A stretch of DNA of 64,000 bases. It comes from Glossina fuscipes. Its lineage: Eukaryota; Arthropoda; Insecta; Diptera; Glossinidae. A program made the position numbers and the translations under genes. Shown piece after piece: positions 13,030 through 24,264 of the stretch. The notes beneath the pieces were generated by a model. It was not told the DNA's origin and made no database searches. It saw only the letters and a program-made list of their open reading frames with translations. Position 1 is the stretch's first letter; each line of letters starts with the position of its first letter. The stretch lies in assembly GCF_014805625.2 (NCBI RefSeq), contig NW_023998455.1, positions 5,534,666-5,598,665 of the forward strand, in the 5' to 3' direction.

Positions 13030-13896
13030 AAATACCGTTTAGAAATCCGGTTCCGCAGCTTTCAACAAAAATTTTATTTTACAGTTTACAAATCGATTTA
13101 TTTTACAGAACAGGTTCTTCTCAATCACATATTCCACGAAAGTACTTCAACTTTCACAACCGAAGCCAGAGCTATGCTTCACGTTGCGAACCTTTCCCAT
13201 AAAGACAAACTCAAAAACGTTAATTGTTACTGACAGTTTGCTTGTATTAGTAGCTATACGGAATCCTTCGACTTCGAGATGGAGCACAATCAAACAATTA
13301 AGGAGTATAATTACAACAGCCGATGGAAAAATTAATATATTTAGGGTACCTAGTCATATCGGTTTATTGGGAAATGAGTAGACTGATCGAGCGGAGAAGT
13401 ATGCTGCTTCTGTACTTCTAATTATGGATGATGTTATGGAAAAGTTGAATTTCCAAAGATGGATTGGAAGAAAAGTTAAAGAGAAAATTAAAGAAGGAAA
13501 TCTACAATAGCATCCTCAGCACTACTCTTTTATTAACCCTCGATTAGATCCACCTTTATATCCAACAAATGTTGAGAAAATCTAGATGCAAACGTTTTCG
13601 AGAATTCGCCTTGGTCAACGTATCTTGAAGAAGTCTTCCTCCCCAATCTGCAATTGTGGACAAGCTCTCACTATAAAGGACATTCTCTGTGACTGCCTGA
13701 ACTTTACCTTGGCTGGAAGTATTGCATTTGAAACGATTAATCCTATGGACATTCTACAATCATCTACAGTACAGAATATCCGTACAATAAATTACTTTAT
13801 CAAAACTACTAAAATAATAATATTTTACAGATGCGTTTTGTCATTTGTTTATTTCTGCGTAGAAAAGGCCCAAGGTGAACACCGAGTTCTTTCCTA
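13030..13896 (+). pseudogene. Non-LTR retrotransposon RNase H and C-terminal region, decayed
   Basis: This is the 3' part of the second ORF of a LINE-type retrotransposon whose RNase H domain would cleave RNA in RNA:DNA hybrids. In order I see an RNase H block with TTEARAMLHVA (near 13155), the TDSLLVLVAIRNP block with its catalytic-type Asp (near 13226), FRVPSHIGLLGNE followed by TDRAEKYAAS (13340-13410), and a C-terminal CNCGQALTIKDILCDC block (near 13650) of the kind that follows RNase H in these elements. Frames shift between the first two blocks, and stop codons lie at about 13379, 13508 and 13583. Endonuclease and reverse transcriptase are absent. RNase H plus the Cys-rich tail suggests an I-like clade, but the exact clade is inference. 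Confidence 0.8.
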
Positions 13897-16122
13897 GATT
13901 TAAAGTTGCTGGATAAATTCGATCGTATGCTGGCCAGGATTCCTAGATTTTGTTTGTCTACCTTTCCATTTGATTATGCGTTTCAACGGATAAGAAGATA
14001 TTTTATGCAAATTTTACTTTTCTGTAATCAATTCGAGGGAAAACAAAAATTTGTCGAAGAAGAGAAAATCTGAAGAAAATCTCCCATCAAACTGATATTA
14101 TCACTCTTAGTATTAATTGTCGCAACGTCAATTAATGGCAGTATTTCGATGGATGCGTATGGATTCATACGCGAACAGACCGAATAATAATGTTCGCCAC
14201 AATTGCAAATGATATATGCGTGTCGTGCACATTGCCTAATTAACCCCCATTACATTAAAATTTTCGCTTATATAAATATTAAGCAGTCAAGCAAGCATTC
14301 ATATAAGCAAATGTACGACTTGTTGACCGGCCAGCTTACTTAACCGGCTACTGGTGTTGTCCTGTGTTTAAATATTAATTCCAATGCTATCGCTGCTACT
14401 CTACTCTACTCCATAGAGCTGCTGTTGCTATTTGCGGTCTTAGTTAGCTAAGCGAAATGTGTAAATTGAAATAATAGTCTAACATATCGCATACATACAC
14501 CCGTGCGCACAGACTCTCATACAATGTTAAAAGGGAGGCACGTCGACACTAGACTGACGCCTGCAAGGGGTCAAACTCTTAGGAGAGTGTAGAATAATTA
14601 AGATTTTCTTATTTTATTTTCACTATGACTTTCCTCCAAAGTTTGTAAGCGTTTGTATCTTGCATGGCACTGAAAATGTTAATGGTGGAAAAAAAAAACA
14701 ACACAATAAGCAAAAGTACGAAAAAAATGCTACTTGTTATGTATATTGTAAAGTGTCGCGTAAATATTTATGAGTATATTAAGCTACAAAAACGCATACA
14801 CTGTTACAGATATACTAAACGCTTACTGTAGTACGGTTCAGTTATTTGTTCGAGAGATGATTACGATAATGGATGCGCCATCTGTGCCGGACATCACAAC
14901 TGCAAGCAATCATATTTTAAGCACATAAAGTAATTGTATCTTGTGGCACATGTGCGTACGCTTGTTTTAATTATACAATCGAATTTTTCTATGAACACGT
15001 TTTAAGTTTAAGTTCATAAAATGCTTTTAAAATCACACTGTTCTGAATACGCCATGCCAATGACTAATGACATTTTCAACCGATTTTCACGGCGATTTTC
15101 ATTTTTCTCTTTAATTTTCATAAATTTCATCTATGAAACAAAGAGACTCGGATTCCACTTCCATGGTTCAGTATAATTTTTTTTATAATATTTGAAGCAC
15201 GCAAGAGCTTCAAGTTTCATTTGCCGAAGACGAATAATTTCAACTCTCTCCACTTATGTCGCTTAGAAAAACAAATTGAGTTGAATTTCTTTCAACTCTT
15301 AGTGAAAGCAACCCTTTTGCTATTTAAATTTCCTTACGATGAAAAGTTGAAACCCCTTTTTTTTATTTCCTTTATTCATAGACTTCATAACAATAATTTT
15401 TCAAGCCTCATTGGGTAATATATTAGGCTTAAAATAAAAAGTTTGCCTATTATTTTATGATATTTGGATATAAAATATGATTTCAATTTTATTATAAATT
15501 TGCGTCTAAATAAATCGCAATGTGCGTGGAATTCGAAGTAAATATGAGAATGAAACCACACATGCATTATTTCGTTCGATCACTTACGGCCAATTTTGTT
15601 GGCATTATCATAGTCCCGTCGCTATAAAACATCTGTGGTTTCTTGCTTGATGATAACTTGTGACGCACACAAGTTTTAGAAAAACTGTCTGTTGTCTGTA
15701 TGATGATGACGATCTATGTCGACTGATCTTGCTAACGCGTAATACACGACGCTCTCACTGTTGACAAGTTTCGTCAGTTTACTGTTAATTCTTAGGTGCA
15801 ATCGCTGTAACTATCGATAGTAGAGATGTAAGTTGCTGTTAGTATTGTCTCCCCGCAGTAAGCAACTTCTCGGTGTTTATAAATTTTTCTTGTTCTCTTC
15901 TTGTTTTTCTTGTTGTCTTGGCGGATTATAAATTTTTCATTAATCATTATTTGTTTTTCTTTTTGTTTCCCTCCTTTTCTTTTTTTTAATAAGTGCCGAA
16001 GGTCATTTTGTCGCGGTCACTCTTCATATATTTGAACAAGACTTTAGTGTGGATTATCTAACAACTTGCGGCATTATCTACTTTTCGCAATCAAAATTAC
16101 AAGACGAAAATTTTGTGCGGAC
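13897..16122. other. Gene-free stretch downstream of the Cys-rich gene
   Basis: No gene is supported. Short frames near 15221-15567 on both strands are AT-driven. The rightmost bases (about 15990-16122) are probably the 3' UTR of the minus-strand gene at 16123-17734. Confidence 0.45.
15985..15990 (-). promoter_or_regulatory. Candidate polyadenylation signal ATTAAA
   Basis: ATTAAA on the minus strand lies about 130 bases after the stop codon of the gene at 16123-17734. It is a common variant signal, but it also arises by chance in AT-rich DNA. Confidence 0.35.
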
Positions 16123-17734
16123 TTAGAAAAGTATTGTAAATTGCAGTTTAGTTTTTCCATCTTTTTTACCCCTTATTGCCAGCATTGTATTGGGCGATGA
16201 GAGTCTATTGAGTTTATTCTTGGATTTTGCTGCCGATTTGGGATTGAAGCGTGGCCAAGCCTTCATTGAAACGCCAGCAACACGCATGCTATTGCGTGCC
16301 GGTGCATTTGCTAGAATCGATATCAATTTGCCAGAGGAATCTGCCAGCTTTTTTGGAGGAGGCAGGCAGCCGCCCTTTCTTTTACATTTCTCGTTTACGC
16401 AACTTTCCGGCATCTTCTTTCGCTTCTTTTTAGCCATATGCTCGTCTACTTTGCGGTTATGCTTGACCTTTGCTAATTCTTCCGCGCAAGGATCGGGACA
16501 TGTCTTTTCGTCTTTGCATGGATCTTGTGGACATTTGTCTTTGGCTAGAATCGCATTTCTGAATCTAGTTACAGGCTTCGGCCTAGTAGAGGCTTTATAA
16601 ACTATGTTCTTTCCCGCCGGAGATGGCTTAAAGTGAGTCACTATAGAATTGCGTTTTATTTTTTGTTTTCCTGTCTGTTTTTTCCTTATCAATTCCGCTA
16701 GTTCTTGAAGCATTTCTTTGGAGTGTAACAAGTTCGTCTTCGAGATGCTTTTCTCTACACTTTTGCATATAATCTCCTCGTTAGATTTGGCAGCAGCAGA
16801 ACGCATGTGTAAATCTTTTTTCACATCGTTAATCTTTCGAAACATTGGAATATCATTTTCGGGCGTATCTTTTTTGGACGATTCCGTGATCTCCTTTTCT
16901 GACGCCTTAACGCTGCGTCCAAATGCCAATTGGGGCGAGGCGAACTTCTTTTCCCGACCTTCAGCTACTACTCGATTCGATTCGGCTGTTTTTTTGGTAA
17001 ATGTCCTAGTGGAATAAGACCTCCCATGTGGCTCAAAGGTAGGTGAGCATATCTGCGGTTTTACGTAAAGCATTAAAGCATTTTGGGTTTTCTTAGGGAA
17101 CTCTATATTTTTTTTGATTTCAGTTGCAGGCTGGACAAGGTCGACTAATTTAAGTAACTGATGGATTTCCGTCGAGAGGCATTTAATATCTTTATTGGGC
17201 TCCGTAAATTGCGCAATAGCATTAATATTTGTTTCGTTCCACGGTATCAGGCCCGTATTGTTGTCGAGTGTTGTGTTCGTCTTTGTCTCATTCTTTATGA
17301 GGCCGTTACTTTTTCGATCATTCACGGTTATCAAGAACCGATTTATTTGATCAGGGGCGCCCAGAGAAGTTATATCAACTACAGCAATCGTAGGCAAATC
17401 AGCAGTCAAATTCGACAATTTTAATCGCGAGTCCGCCAATGGATTCACGAAAACTGTTTGCTTGTCATTTTTCAATTTATTTTCCGTGCACAAATCTTGA
17501 GAACTGAGCTCTTCAAATCTACTGCGGCACTTATGTGTCCGTTCCAATGACACAGCTGGTCTGGAGCAGAAGCTGTACGTTAGTCTCCTAGTAATCTGCG
17601 AAATCAACTGAAAGGACAAAAAACGAAAAAGAACGAAAAAAGAAAAGCTTGTGTAAGCGGCGAAAATATTGATTGATATGTGAAAAATGAGAACATACTT
17701 GCAATGTAGCAGAGAATTTTCCAAATATTTCCAT
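16123..17734 (-). CDS. Predicted mitochondrial-type Cys-rich basic protein, two exons, 506 aa
   Basis: The open frame continues upstream to 17889, but splicing gives a better model. Exon 1 (17734-17699) encodes 12 residues, MEIFGKFSATLQ, and ends at a GTATGT donor. Intron 1 (17698-17608, 91 bases) ends in a pyrimidine-rich TCCTTTCAG. Exon 2 runs 17607-16123 in phase 0. The start has A at -3 and G at +4. The joined N-terminus (QLISQITRRLTYSFCSRPA) is Arg/Ser/hydrophobic and lacks acidic residues after position 2, as in mitochondrial presequences. Residues 30-360 look disordered. Residues 371-376 are CPQDPC and 382-386 CPDPC; further Cys follow at 415, 420 and 426, then a Lys-rich tail. DPC-type Cys clusters occur in insect male-specific proteins, so a sperm or testis mitochondrial role is a guess. 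The long conserved-looking frame in an AT-rich area supports a real gene. I recognise no named orthologue. Confidence 0.8.
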
Positions 17735-19479
17735 TTTTTTAACATAAATAAAAATGTACGTAAAATTTTGACACTACCTGAAAAATTTATTATCTTAGAA
17801 TTTTTATTGTTTTTCCCAACAAACAAAGCCTTTGAATAAATGAATTTGCGTCTCAAAATTTTCGAAATGACAATTTTCGAAGAAACCACTGCCTACTGAT
17901 GAGCCGTCTTTTTTTTTTAAAGTGATTTTTCATAAAATTAACATACAAAGTTTATTCTTTCTATAGGTTGCAAGTGCTGCAGAATTGCAATAGTTGAACA
18001 AACGAACAGAAGCGCTGAAGTTGCGACAATTACTTGGTCCATGTAGCTGAAGTTATTTACAAATTTCTTGGTTCTCTAATATTTAAAATTGCGATTCCCT
18101 TTTTGATAAATAATGTTAATATTAAAAATTTATTTATAAACCGGATTTGAAATTTTGCAACAAACTTTTGCGAGAAACTCTGTTCGAAAATCGGTTTAGA
18201 AAAATGTGTACATTAATCTATTACGCCAAAGCAAAACTTTTTACTCAACTTAGTGAGTCATTGGCTGTTAATTTTCTAGCTCATAGCAGAAACAGAAAAA
18301 TATGTACATATACAAGACCGGGAATCGGTCTAAGATTCCTTCTAATGCTATCCCCCTTAATACACTTTATTAGGACTTGTAGTTCAGTTGAAAAATGAAT
18401 CAAGAAAGTTATGGTAGCCTTAGAGAGAATCTTTGCCACTCAATACCTTACAAAAAATTGTATACATTTGTTTTCTTCATTAAGAAATTTCACACATCAA
18501 ATATCATCATATATTGTAATCTAGTGCCTCTGTCAAAGTTCCCTAGAAACTATAGATTTATTCTAACAAAATTTCTCCTTGGCTGAACGAATGGAGATTT
18601 AAAATAAACGCTGAAAATCTACGCATATTAAGTTCACGCTAAATGAGTATTCTTGGCCTTCACCATTTTTGAATGGCGATAACATCCGTATCAGTAACTG
18701 AAAAAATTAACGACGAAGCGATTGTCAATATTGTCAATATATAGAAATGGTAACTAGATCGTGTTCCGTTGTCATCGAAAGATTTCAGCCCGATTGGATG
18801 TATGAGGGATAGGGGATGAAGATTTCGTCATGGCAGTTAAAGCAAGATCATTTACGGTATCGAGAATATTGAGTTCGCACGGATATGTTTAGTATGTATG
18901 TATATATGTATGTTTTCTAACTCAATTTAAATTTGTCCGTCCGTTTGCGTGCCCCACATTTGCCAAGGTATTCTTGAATTCGCTGAGCAATAATGTTTGG
19001 GCAAACTAAATAGATGAGAAAACCTTCCCATACACGTTCCTAGGAGATGTAAGCTTTTATATGACCAATAAAGTGTAGTTTGTAACATTTGATGACGAAA
19101 ACTTGTCAATTTTAACAATTTGATTTAAAAAATGAATTGTGCGAAAATAGGACCAGGTGAGCTTGGAAACAAAATCCAATAGCTTATGTTTGTTTAAGAA
19201 AATAAAAGAGAAGTTTTATTAGGCGACGTCGCACAGGGTATTTAATCATTAGCCTTGTCCGATTGCAATTATTTTCTTCTTTTTCTTTTAGACTTCTGGT
19301 TTGCATCCGCCTAAAGTAAGTCGTTGGGCAAGCTTAACATGTCACAACTAAATCAATTTGTCCAAATTGTCCAAGCTCTGTAAGAGTTCGCATTGACAAC
19401 TAAACCTTCATCATATTTATGTCGCACAATTGCTAAATTTGGAACACGTGAGTTAGAATTAAAAAACTTAATTGTCATT
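17735..19479. other. Gene-free stretch with the presumed promoter of the Cys-rich gene
   Basis: The first few hundred bases should hold the minus-strand promoter and 5' UTR of the neighbouring gene, but no clear TATA or initiator was found. A GTCCGTCCGTTTG run near 18935 may be a remnant of a dispersed repeat. No coding segment is supported. Confidence 0.4.
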
Positions 19480-21109
19480 CAAAGCTAAACTATTACGGGT
19501 AATAACAAGAAGAGATCTAATCAAATATGTATTTAAACGAGCGCGAATGTTGCTCTTCGGGAGGTTTAATATTTCCTTCTGCTCTACAGAAAAGGCGTCC
19601 AAATAATTTGATCCTGCAATTGACGGCGCGGTAATTATGGCTACTACCGACACAGGAGCTACCACGATCGATTCAGAAAGTAATTCAGATCACAATATGA
19701 AAATTTATCAGTTAATGTAAAAGTGATACTAGCCGATGGGTCTTTTGTCAACATACGCGAATCCCATAATAGGCACACGGCGAAATAATTCCACCACATC
19801 AGATAACGTCATCCTGGTCCTTACCTTTTCAAAAGCCTTTGATTCTGTGGTAAATATTTTCGCTTTATTCACAACATTTGAGGCATCGGGTCACTCCTTA
19901 GAAAATTGTTCGGCGGCCGTACCCACTATATCCCAGGGTCGTGCACCCGATAAATTAGGCATACAAACACACACTATGGATAACCGTGACACTAATGAAA
20001 CAGGCACCATGAAGGATTATCTAATAATGCCAGATAATAACTTATTAAAAATCTAAAACAAATAATAATTTGAAGGTAATTAAGAACATTTAAGAATAAT
20101 GGCCAAGAATTCATAACAAATATTTCCTGAAGCGGAACTACTTACATTCATGATGTAAGTACAATTCCCGAACACCAAAACTTTATAAGGACAAGGCATC
20201 AACCATGAAACGCAGCTATTCAAGCAAATAATATATGCAGAGTTTGACAAACTGCTGGCCAAAGGGTGCATGGAACCATTGAAGTGCCCCTATTGCTTCT
20301 CCATTACCCATGTAAATAAACGAAATTCGATATTGATCCTCTGTATGGATTGCCGTCAGTTAAGCAAATGATTCGAGCTCGACACGTATCGACTACAACG
20401 AATCCCTCACGTTTTAGATCAATTACAGAATGCCAAGTATGTTAGCAGTATCAACTTGGAAATGGTAATGGTAATAGTATCAGATAAGAAATCACATGTG
20501 TTCGTCTCCTTAGACGACATTGGTGTCATCGGGGAAAAGGTACATAATTCAAAAACCTAATTTGAATCGCTGGGGGAAACAAATGTAAAGATCAAAAATA
20601 TGAATTCGGGAAAAGAGAAATGAGATGAATCGGAACATATAAGGCAGACACAGGCAAGGTGCGAAGCTATTTCAATATAAAAAATATCGCCTAATGCAAG
20701 AATAATCTGACAATTTGTAGGAGTCATGTTGTGGTACGGTTTACGATTACCAAATTTCGCGGAGATCGCTGAACTACTAACCAGTTTACTAAAAAAACAA
20801 AGGAATTACTAAGGAATTGTGCTAAGAATTTCTAAACTTGAAATTATTAATTGAGGTTTTCTCAAAGATTTACGGCTAGAAGCCGTGCTCACATAGATGA
20901 AACAATTCAACTTTCACATCCATTGTAGAAAGTGGAAATTAAACATGGCGGTTGATGCCCTCTCTAGACAACCGCTGACAACCTGTGATGTAGCCAGGTC
21001 TGATTACACTACTACCTCAAAGAGTGTACGTGATGTAAACAGAGACACCTCGGTACTTGACTATTCATTCAAGAACGGCCCATTCTACCATCGTTTCCAG
21101 CAGCAATGA
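19480..21109 (+). pseudogene. Ty3/gypsy retrotransposon pol relic
   Basis: Blocks of a Ty3/gypsy pol lie in the usual order, in shifting frames with many stops. A retropepsin-like DTGATT motif lies at 19649-19666, followed by an ILADGSFVNI block. Reverse transcriptase starts near 20230 with EFDKLLAKGCMEP, then CMDCRQLSK, then VLDQLQNAKYVSSINLEM (near 20410-20465). The polymerase box is represented by VFVSLDDIGVI (DD at 20513-20518). A terminal RNase H block KLNMAVDALSRQP lies near 20935-20975. Only about 360 bases separate the DD box from the RNase H end, far less than in an intact element, so much of the thumb and RNase H is deleted. Integrase and LTRs were not recognised. The element lies between the two genes and cannot encode function. 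Confidence 0.8.
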
Positions 21110-21437
21110 AATCACGCGGACAATGTCTTAAGAAAATACACACTGCAGAAGAGGAACCACGACGATCCTGTTGTGCTCTGGGATATACAGAGAGATACAG
21201 AGCGAGTGCTCCGTGATTAGCGTCGGCGTACGTTAGATAAATCAATAATATGAAGCGGAAAACAATTATTTTATGTAGAGAAAGGTCAAATTCATCGAAT
21301 TTTACCGTTATGTGCACTGGTATTTCCCATACTTAATCATTTTACGCTGTAGATGCCCGAGAAATTTTCGATGCACTGTTTTTTTTTTTTTGGTTATTTT
21401 TACTCTAAGCCGCTTGGTTACATTGAGCGTGTGAGAA

Positions 21438-21530
21438 TGTATGCAATACCTAGAACGACTTGAGATGGACCCCACCTTTTTTTTTACTACAACAATCTAT
21501 TCAGCATCACTTTCTGCTTGGAACTTGGGA
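21438..21530 (+). repeat. Family B copy, diverged
   Basis: GTATGCAATACC, then CGACTTGAGATGGACCC, TTTTTTACTACAAC, TCTATTCAGCATCAC and TTTCTGCTTGG align block by block with the copy at 26396-26500. Confidence 0.6.
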
Positions 21531-21959
21531 GTATGTTGACTTACATTGTAAGGAAATGCCATTTTGGGAGATGTTATTGTTGCAGTCTAGTTTTTTCTTT
21601 TGATATAAGGTGCGATTGAACCATGACGTGAGATGCCAAATAGACACATCGTGGCAATTTCAAGAGCAAGCATCTATTAAGGAGGCCAGACACACCAGCA
21701 ATATGCACCTGTTCTTCTAAGCCAATGTTCTTTATTTCCCTGAATCGTTCATTATCAGCACATTACATAACAGATTCGCAGGGAGAATTTTCAATAACAA
21801 TTAATGGGATTAAAACGACTAATCAAGACAGAATGGACGTAATACGCCAAGAAGATATGATAAAGCACTTTCTCTATGTGAATATCTTACATCATATAAA
21901 GCAAAGTACATTCAGTAAACGTGAGTTAGAACTTTTGCACACGGATATGCTTTCTAATT

Positions 21960-21965
21960 TTTAAT
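21960..21965 (-). promoter_or_regulatory. Candidate polyadenylation signal ATTAAA
   Basis: ATTAAA on the minus strand lies 77 bases after the stop codon of the CAP gene. The spacing is suitable, but the match is short. Confidence 0.4.
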
Positions 21966-22041
21966 AGAGCAAATTATTAGCGCCATTCTTCAATATCTCA
22001 ATTAGTAATTTGCAAACTACAAGTATTTGTCTATATTTTAG

Positions 22042-23186
22042 TCAGCCTTTTGAATCGGTATAATCAAATAATTCGATAGTTGGTTCGCAGAGATTGGGAT
22101 ATCTAGGATCCTTGTTCATACCCACGTGCCATTCGCCGCAATCAGCACCAGGTGTTGTCAAATGCGTTTTGTAAAGCCGCCACTTGGTTAGATTTGAAAA
22201 ATCATAATGACAAGCGGTATAATAGCAAAATTTATATACTTCCGCTCCGGGTGCTAGACTGTAAAGTACTATTAATTGTCTTTTCTTCTCTGGCTTTTGC
22301 ATTTACTGTAGTACTACTTACCTTGCAGTGCAGTTTAAACCTAAAGCAAAGACGCAACCCACACGCGAATTTCGGTCGCCTACCAATTGCGTAAAATGGC
22401 CAGACTTTCCCAAACTTTATAAAATAAGATGAAATAAACAAGAGTTAATCATTTACTATTATACTGCAACATACTGCTCGCTCAATAACATTTCTGGAAG
22501 CTTTTCAGGATCTGCCACGTCGTCCTTCTCGTCAAACATCTTCCGAAAATGTTCCAGCATAGTCTGAAATACCTTCTCTCTACCTTGCACTGCCGTACCA
22601 CCCTAGGATAAAAACAAACAGATTCGTTCAGGTAAGTAATCGTCCTCACAAGTACCATATAATTTACCAAATTTTGTCCGGCCAATGGATACCGTTTGGT
22701 GGCACGACAATTATCATGAACCATTCGTTTCGCCGCTTGTAGGTGTAATTTTGCATTGTACTCTAGTTCGTCATCCCAGATTAATGCGCGCATTCGTGAT
22801 GCTATCGGGAATTTTCCGCCATTTTTCACATTTTGCTCGCCACCGCCAGCTATCAAATTGCGATAATGATTATGGATGTCTATTACAATCCTTTTAAACT
22901 TTTTCGTGACGGGAGCAAACGCTGCTAACTCGCTACTAAAATACTTGGCTTTCTAAAGAATGGTTATCATCGGCATTTCTTTGTTTTAAACTATATTTAA
23001 TTTTTTTCCATGCTGCTTGTAACCTACCGAGATGTCAAAGCGCTCTATAGGATTGCAAAGCGAGTGTCCGTATTCCTCCGCGCATATTTCTGCAGCAACA
23101 CAATATTCCCAGGAGTGCACCGGATTACCCATGAAATTTAAAAGCAATATTGCGAATAAAAAGCAGTTCCTCACAATGTTGGGCAT
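22042..23186 (-). CDS. Secreted CAP-domain protein, antigen-5-related (Ag5r) family, five exons, 293 aa
   Basis: Exons on the minus strand are 23186-23028, 22952-22668, 22602-22475, 22414-22322 and 22258-22042. The introns are 75, 65, 60 and 63 bases; donors are GTAGGT, GTAAAT, GTATGT and GTAAGT, all acceptors end in AG, and phases 0, 0, 2, 2 agree throughout. Residues 1-25 form a signal peptide (hydrophobic core 9-20, likely cut after HS25). Cys 29, 35 and 44 form the N-terminal Cys cluster of insect antigen-5 proteins. The CAP domain starts with IVIDIHNHYRNLIAGGG (75-91) and WDDEL (112-116). The CAP1 signature GHFTQ is at 196-200, with C211 in RVGC and C219. C233 and C238 lie in FCYYTACHY. 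The tail has C262 and YPNLC (275-279). CAP1 lacks the Trp common outside insects, as is usual in Ag5r. Possible N-glycosylation sites are at 218 and 244. In flies such proteins are secreted, often in gut or reproductive tissue; the role here is unknown. The weakest junction is the third acceptor (AAAG). Confidence 0.9.
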
Positions 23187-23699
23187 AGTCTCCTGCTTAA
23201 GTAATCTTCGTTTTCAAAATTGAAAAAATTAAATAAAATTCTCCCCTATACTTTTCAACGTTCTATCAACGTATTCTTGAACTAAATGACTGCGATTAGA
23301 TTTCAAAAAATTGTTTCATTTAAAAAATGGTTACTTTGTTCAGTAAAATTGAATATGAAACAAATGATTCAGTGCACAAGTAGAAAGGGAAAGTTTTTTG
23401 ATGAAATCCGGCTTTATTCGAAGCGCACTTGTTGCAAGGCTCAATAATCGCAGTATACACCGCCATTATTTATCGCTTTTTTTGTTATTGCCACAAGTCT
23501 CTACAGCCGTTGGTTTTACAGTCACCTATATCTTTGGTTCGTTCGTTCGGCCAATCTATCTCTACACAATTACTCATCATCATTCATCATCTTTTACAAT
23601 ATGAATGAGGAATTCTTTAAATAACGGTTATCGAGTTGAAAAGTCAAGCAGAATGTCCGTTCAAATATTCTGCTAATCTTTAGCATATAAAAAGAAAAG
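23187..23699. other. Presumed upstream region of the CAP gene
   Basis: This is AT-rich DNA with no clear TATA box or initiator. A 68-codon plus-strand frame at 23398-23604 has no recognisable feature. The CAP promoter should be here by position. Confidence 0.35.
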
Positions 23700-24106
23700 T
23701 TGTAGTGTCCTACAACGTAGGAAAAGTTTTAAACGAAATGTATGATTGGAATAAGAGAATCTATGAAGGTCAATGGGTAAGGAATTGCAATATCGAGCAA
23801 CTTGAGGTACAAAAGAAGTACATCCTAGGACACACTTTACGTGTTTACAAATATGCGCCCGTCCGCGAGCCCTGTAAACATAGCGCTAGTAGTACTGTTA
23901 GCAACACGACTTAGCCTAAAAGAATTATAAGCCAAAGTGTCGGCCACAACTTGTAGACCGTATAAAAGATACGGCATAAGGAGAGCATAGCACAATTTAT
24001 TTTTAATCTGTTGAGATAAGGAAATGTTAATAAAGTACGTACGAAAAATTCTTGAAATTTTACAGTATATATGATCTATGCGCCTTTTAAATGTAAGGCT
24101 AAGCAC
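23700..24106 (-). pseudogene. Non-LTR retrotransposon (Jockey/CR1-like) C-terminus, decayed
   Basis: Minus-strand translation gives the region after the reverse transcriptase of a LINE. KNKLCYALLMPYLLYGLQV, typical of the post-RT helix block, lies at about 23945-24005. In another frame a terminal block follows at about 23830-23710: CTSFVPQVARYCNSLPIDL, then FSYSNHTFRLKL, corresponding to the SFxxRxARxWNSLP motif. The segment that usually lies between these blocks is largely missing, and a frameshift sits near 23837. No RT core remains upstream. This is a typical 5'-truncated, internally deleted copy with no function expected. Confidence 0.75.
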
Positions 24107-24264
24107 TTAAGTTCTTCAAAATTCGTTATTCTATTCGCACAATAAAAATATTTACTCCAGGAAAATGAGGTTCAATATTACCAAAAGGCATTGATGTCGT
24201 CTTAGTTGAATTAATTAGTAAATAGTTCTAGAATGACTATTGCGGAGAACGGGTAAGACTATTG

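Larger units (their letters stand above)
21110..22041. other. Spacer between the gypsy relic and the CAP gene
   Basis: It contains a family B copy (21438-21530) and presumably the 3' UTR of the CAP gene at its right end. A 79-codon plus-strand frame at 21725-21964 has no recognisable domain and overlaps the presumed 3' UTR, so I do not call it. Confidence 0.45.

Noticed and set aside
15620..15628. CTATAAAAC as a plus-strand TATA box
   Set aside because: No gene follows on the plus strand and no initiator sits at the right distance. TATA-like words are frequent in this DNA.
16190..17424. Several plus-strand frames of 60-136 codons
   Set aside because: They lie antisense to the minus-strand Cys-rich exon, whose frame is much longer and has protein-like composition.
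17735..17889. Upstream extension of the Cys-rich frame to an ATG at 17889
   Set aside because: The extension and the following 30 codons are AT-driven, cross a good donor and acceptor pair, and give an N-terminus unlike the rest of the protein. The spliced start at 17734 explains the data better.
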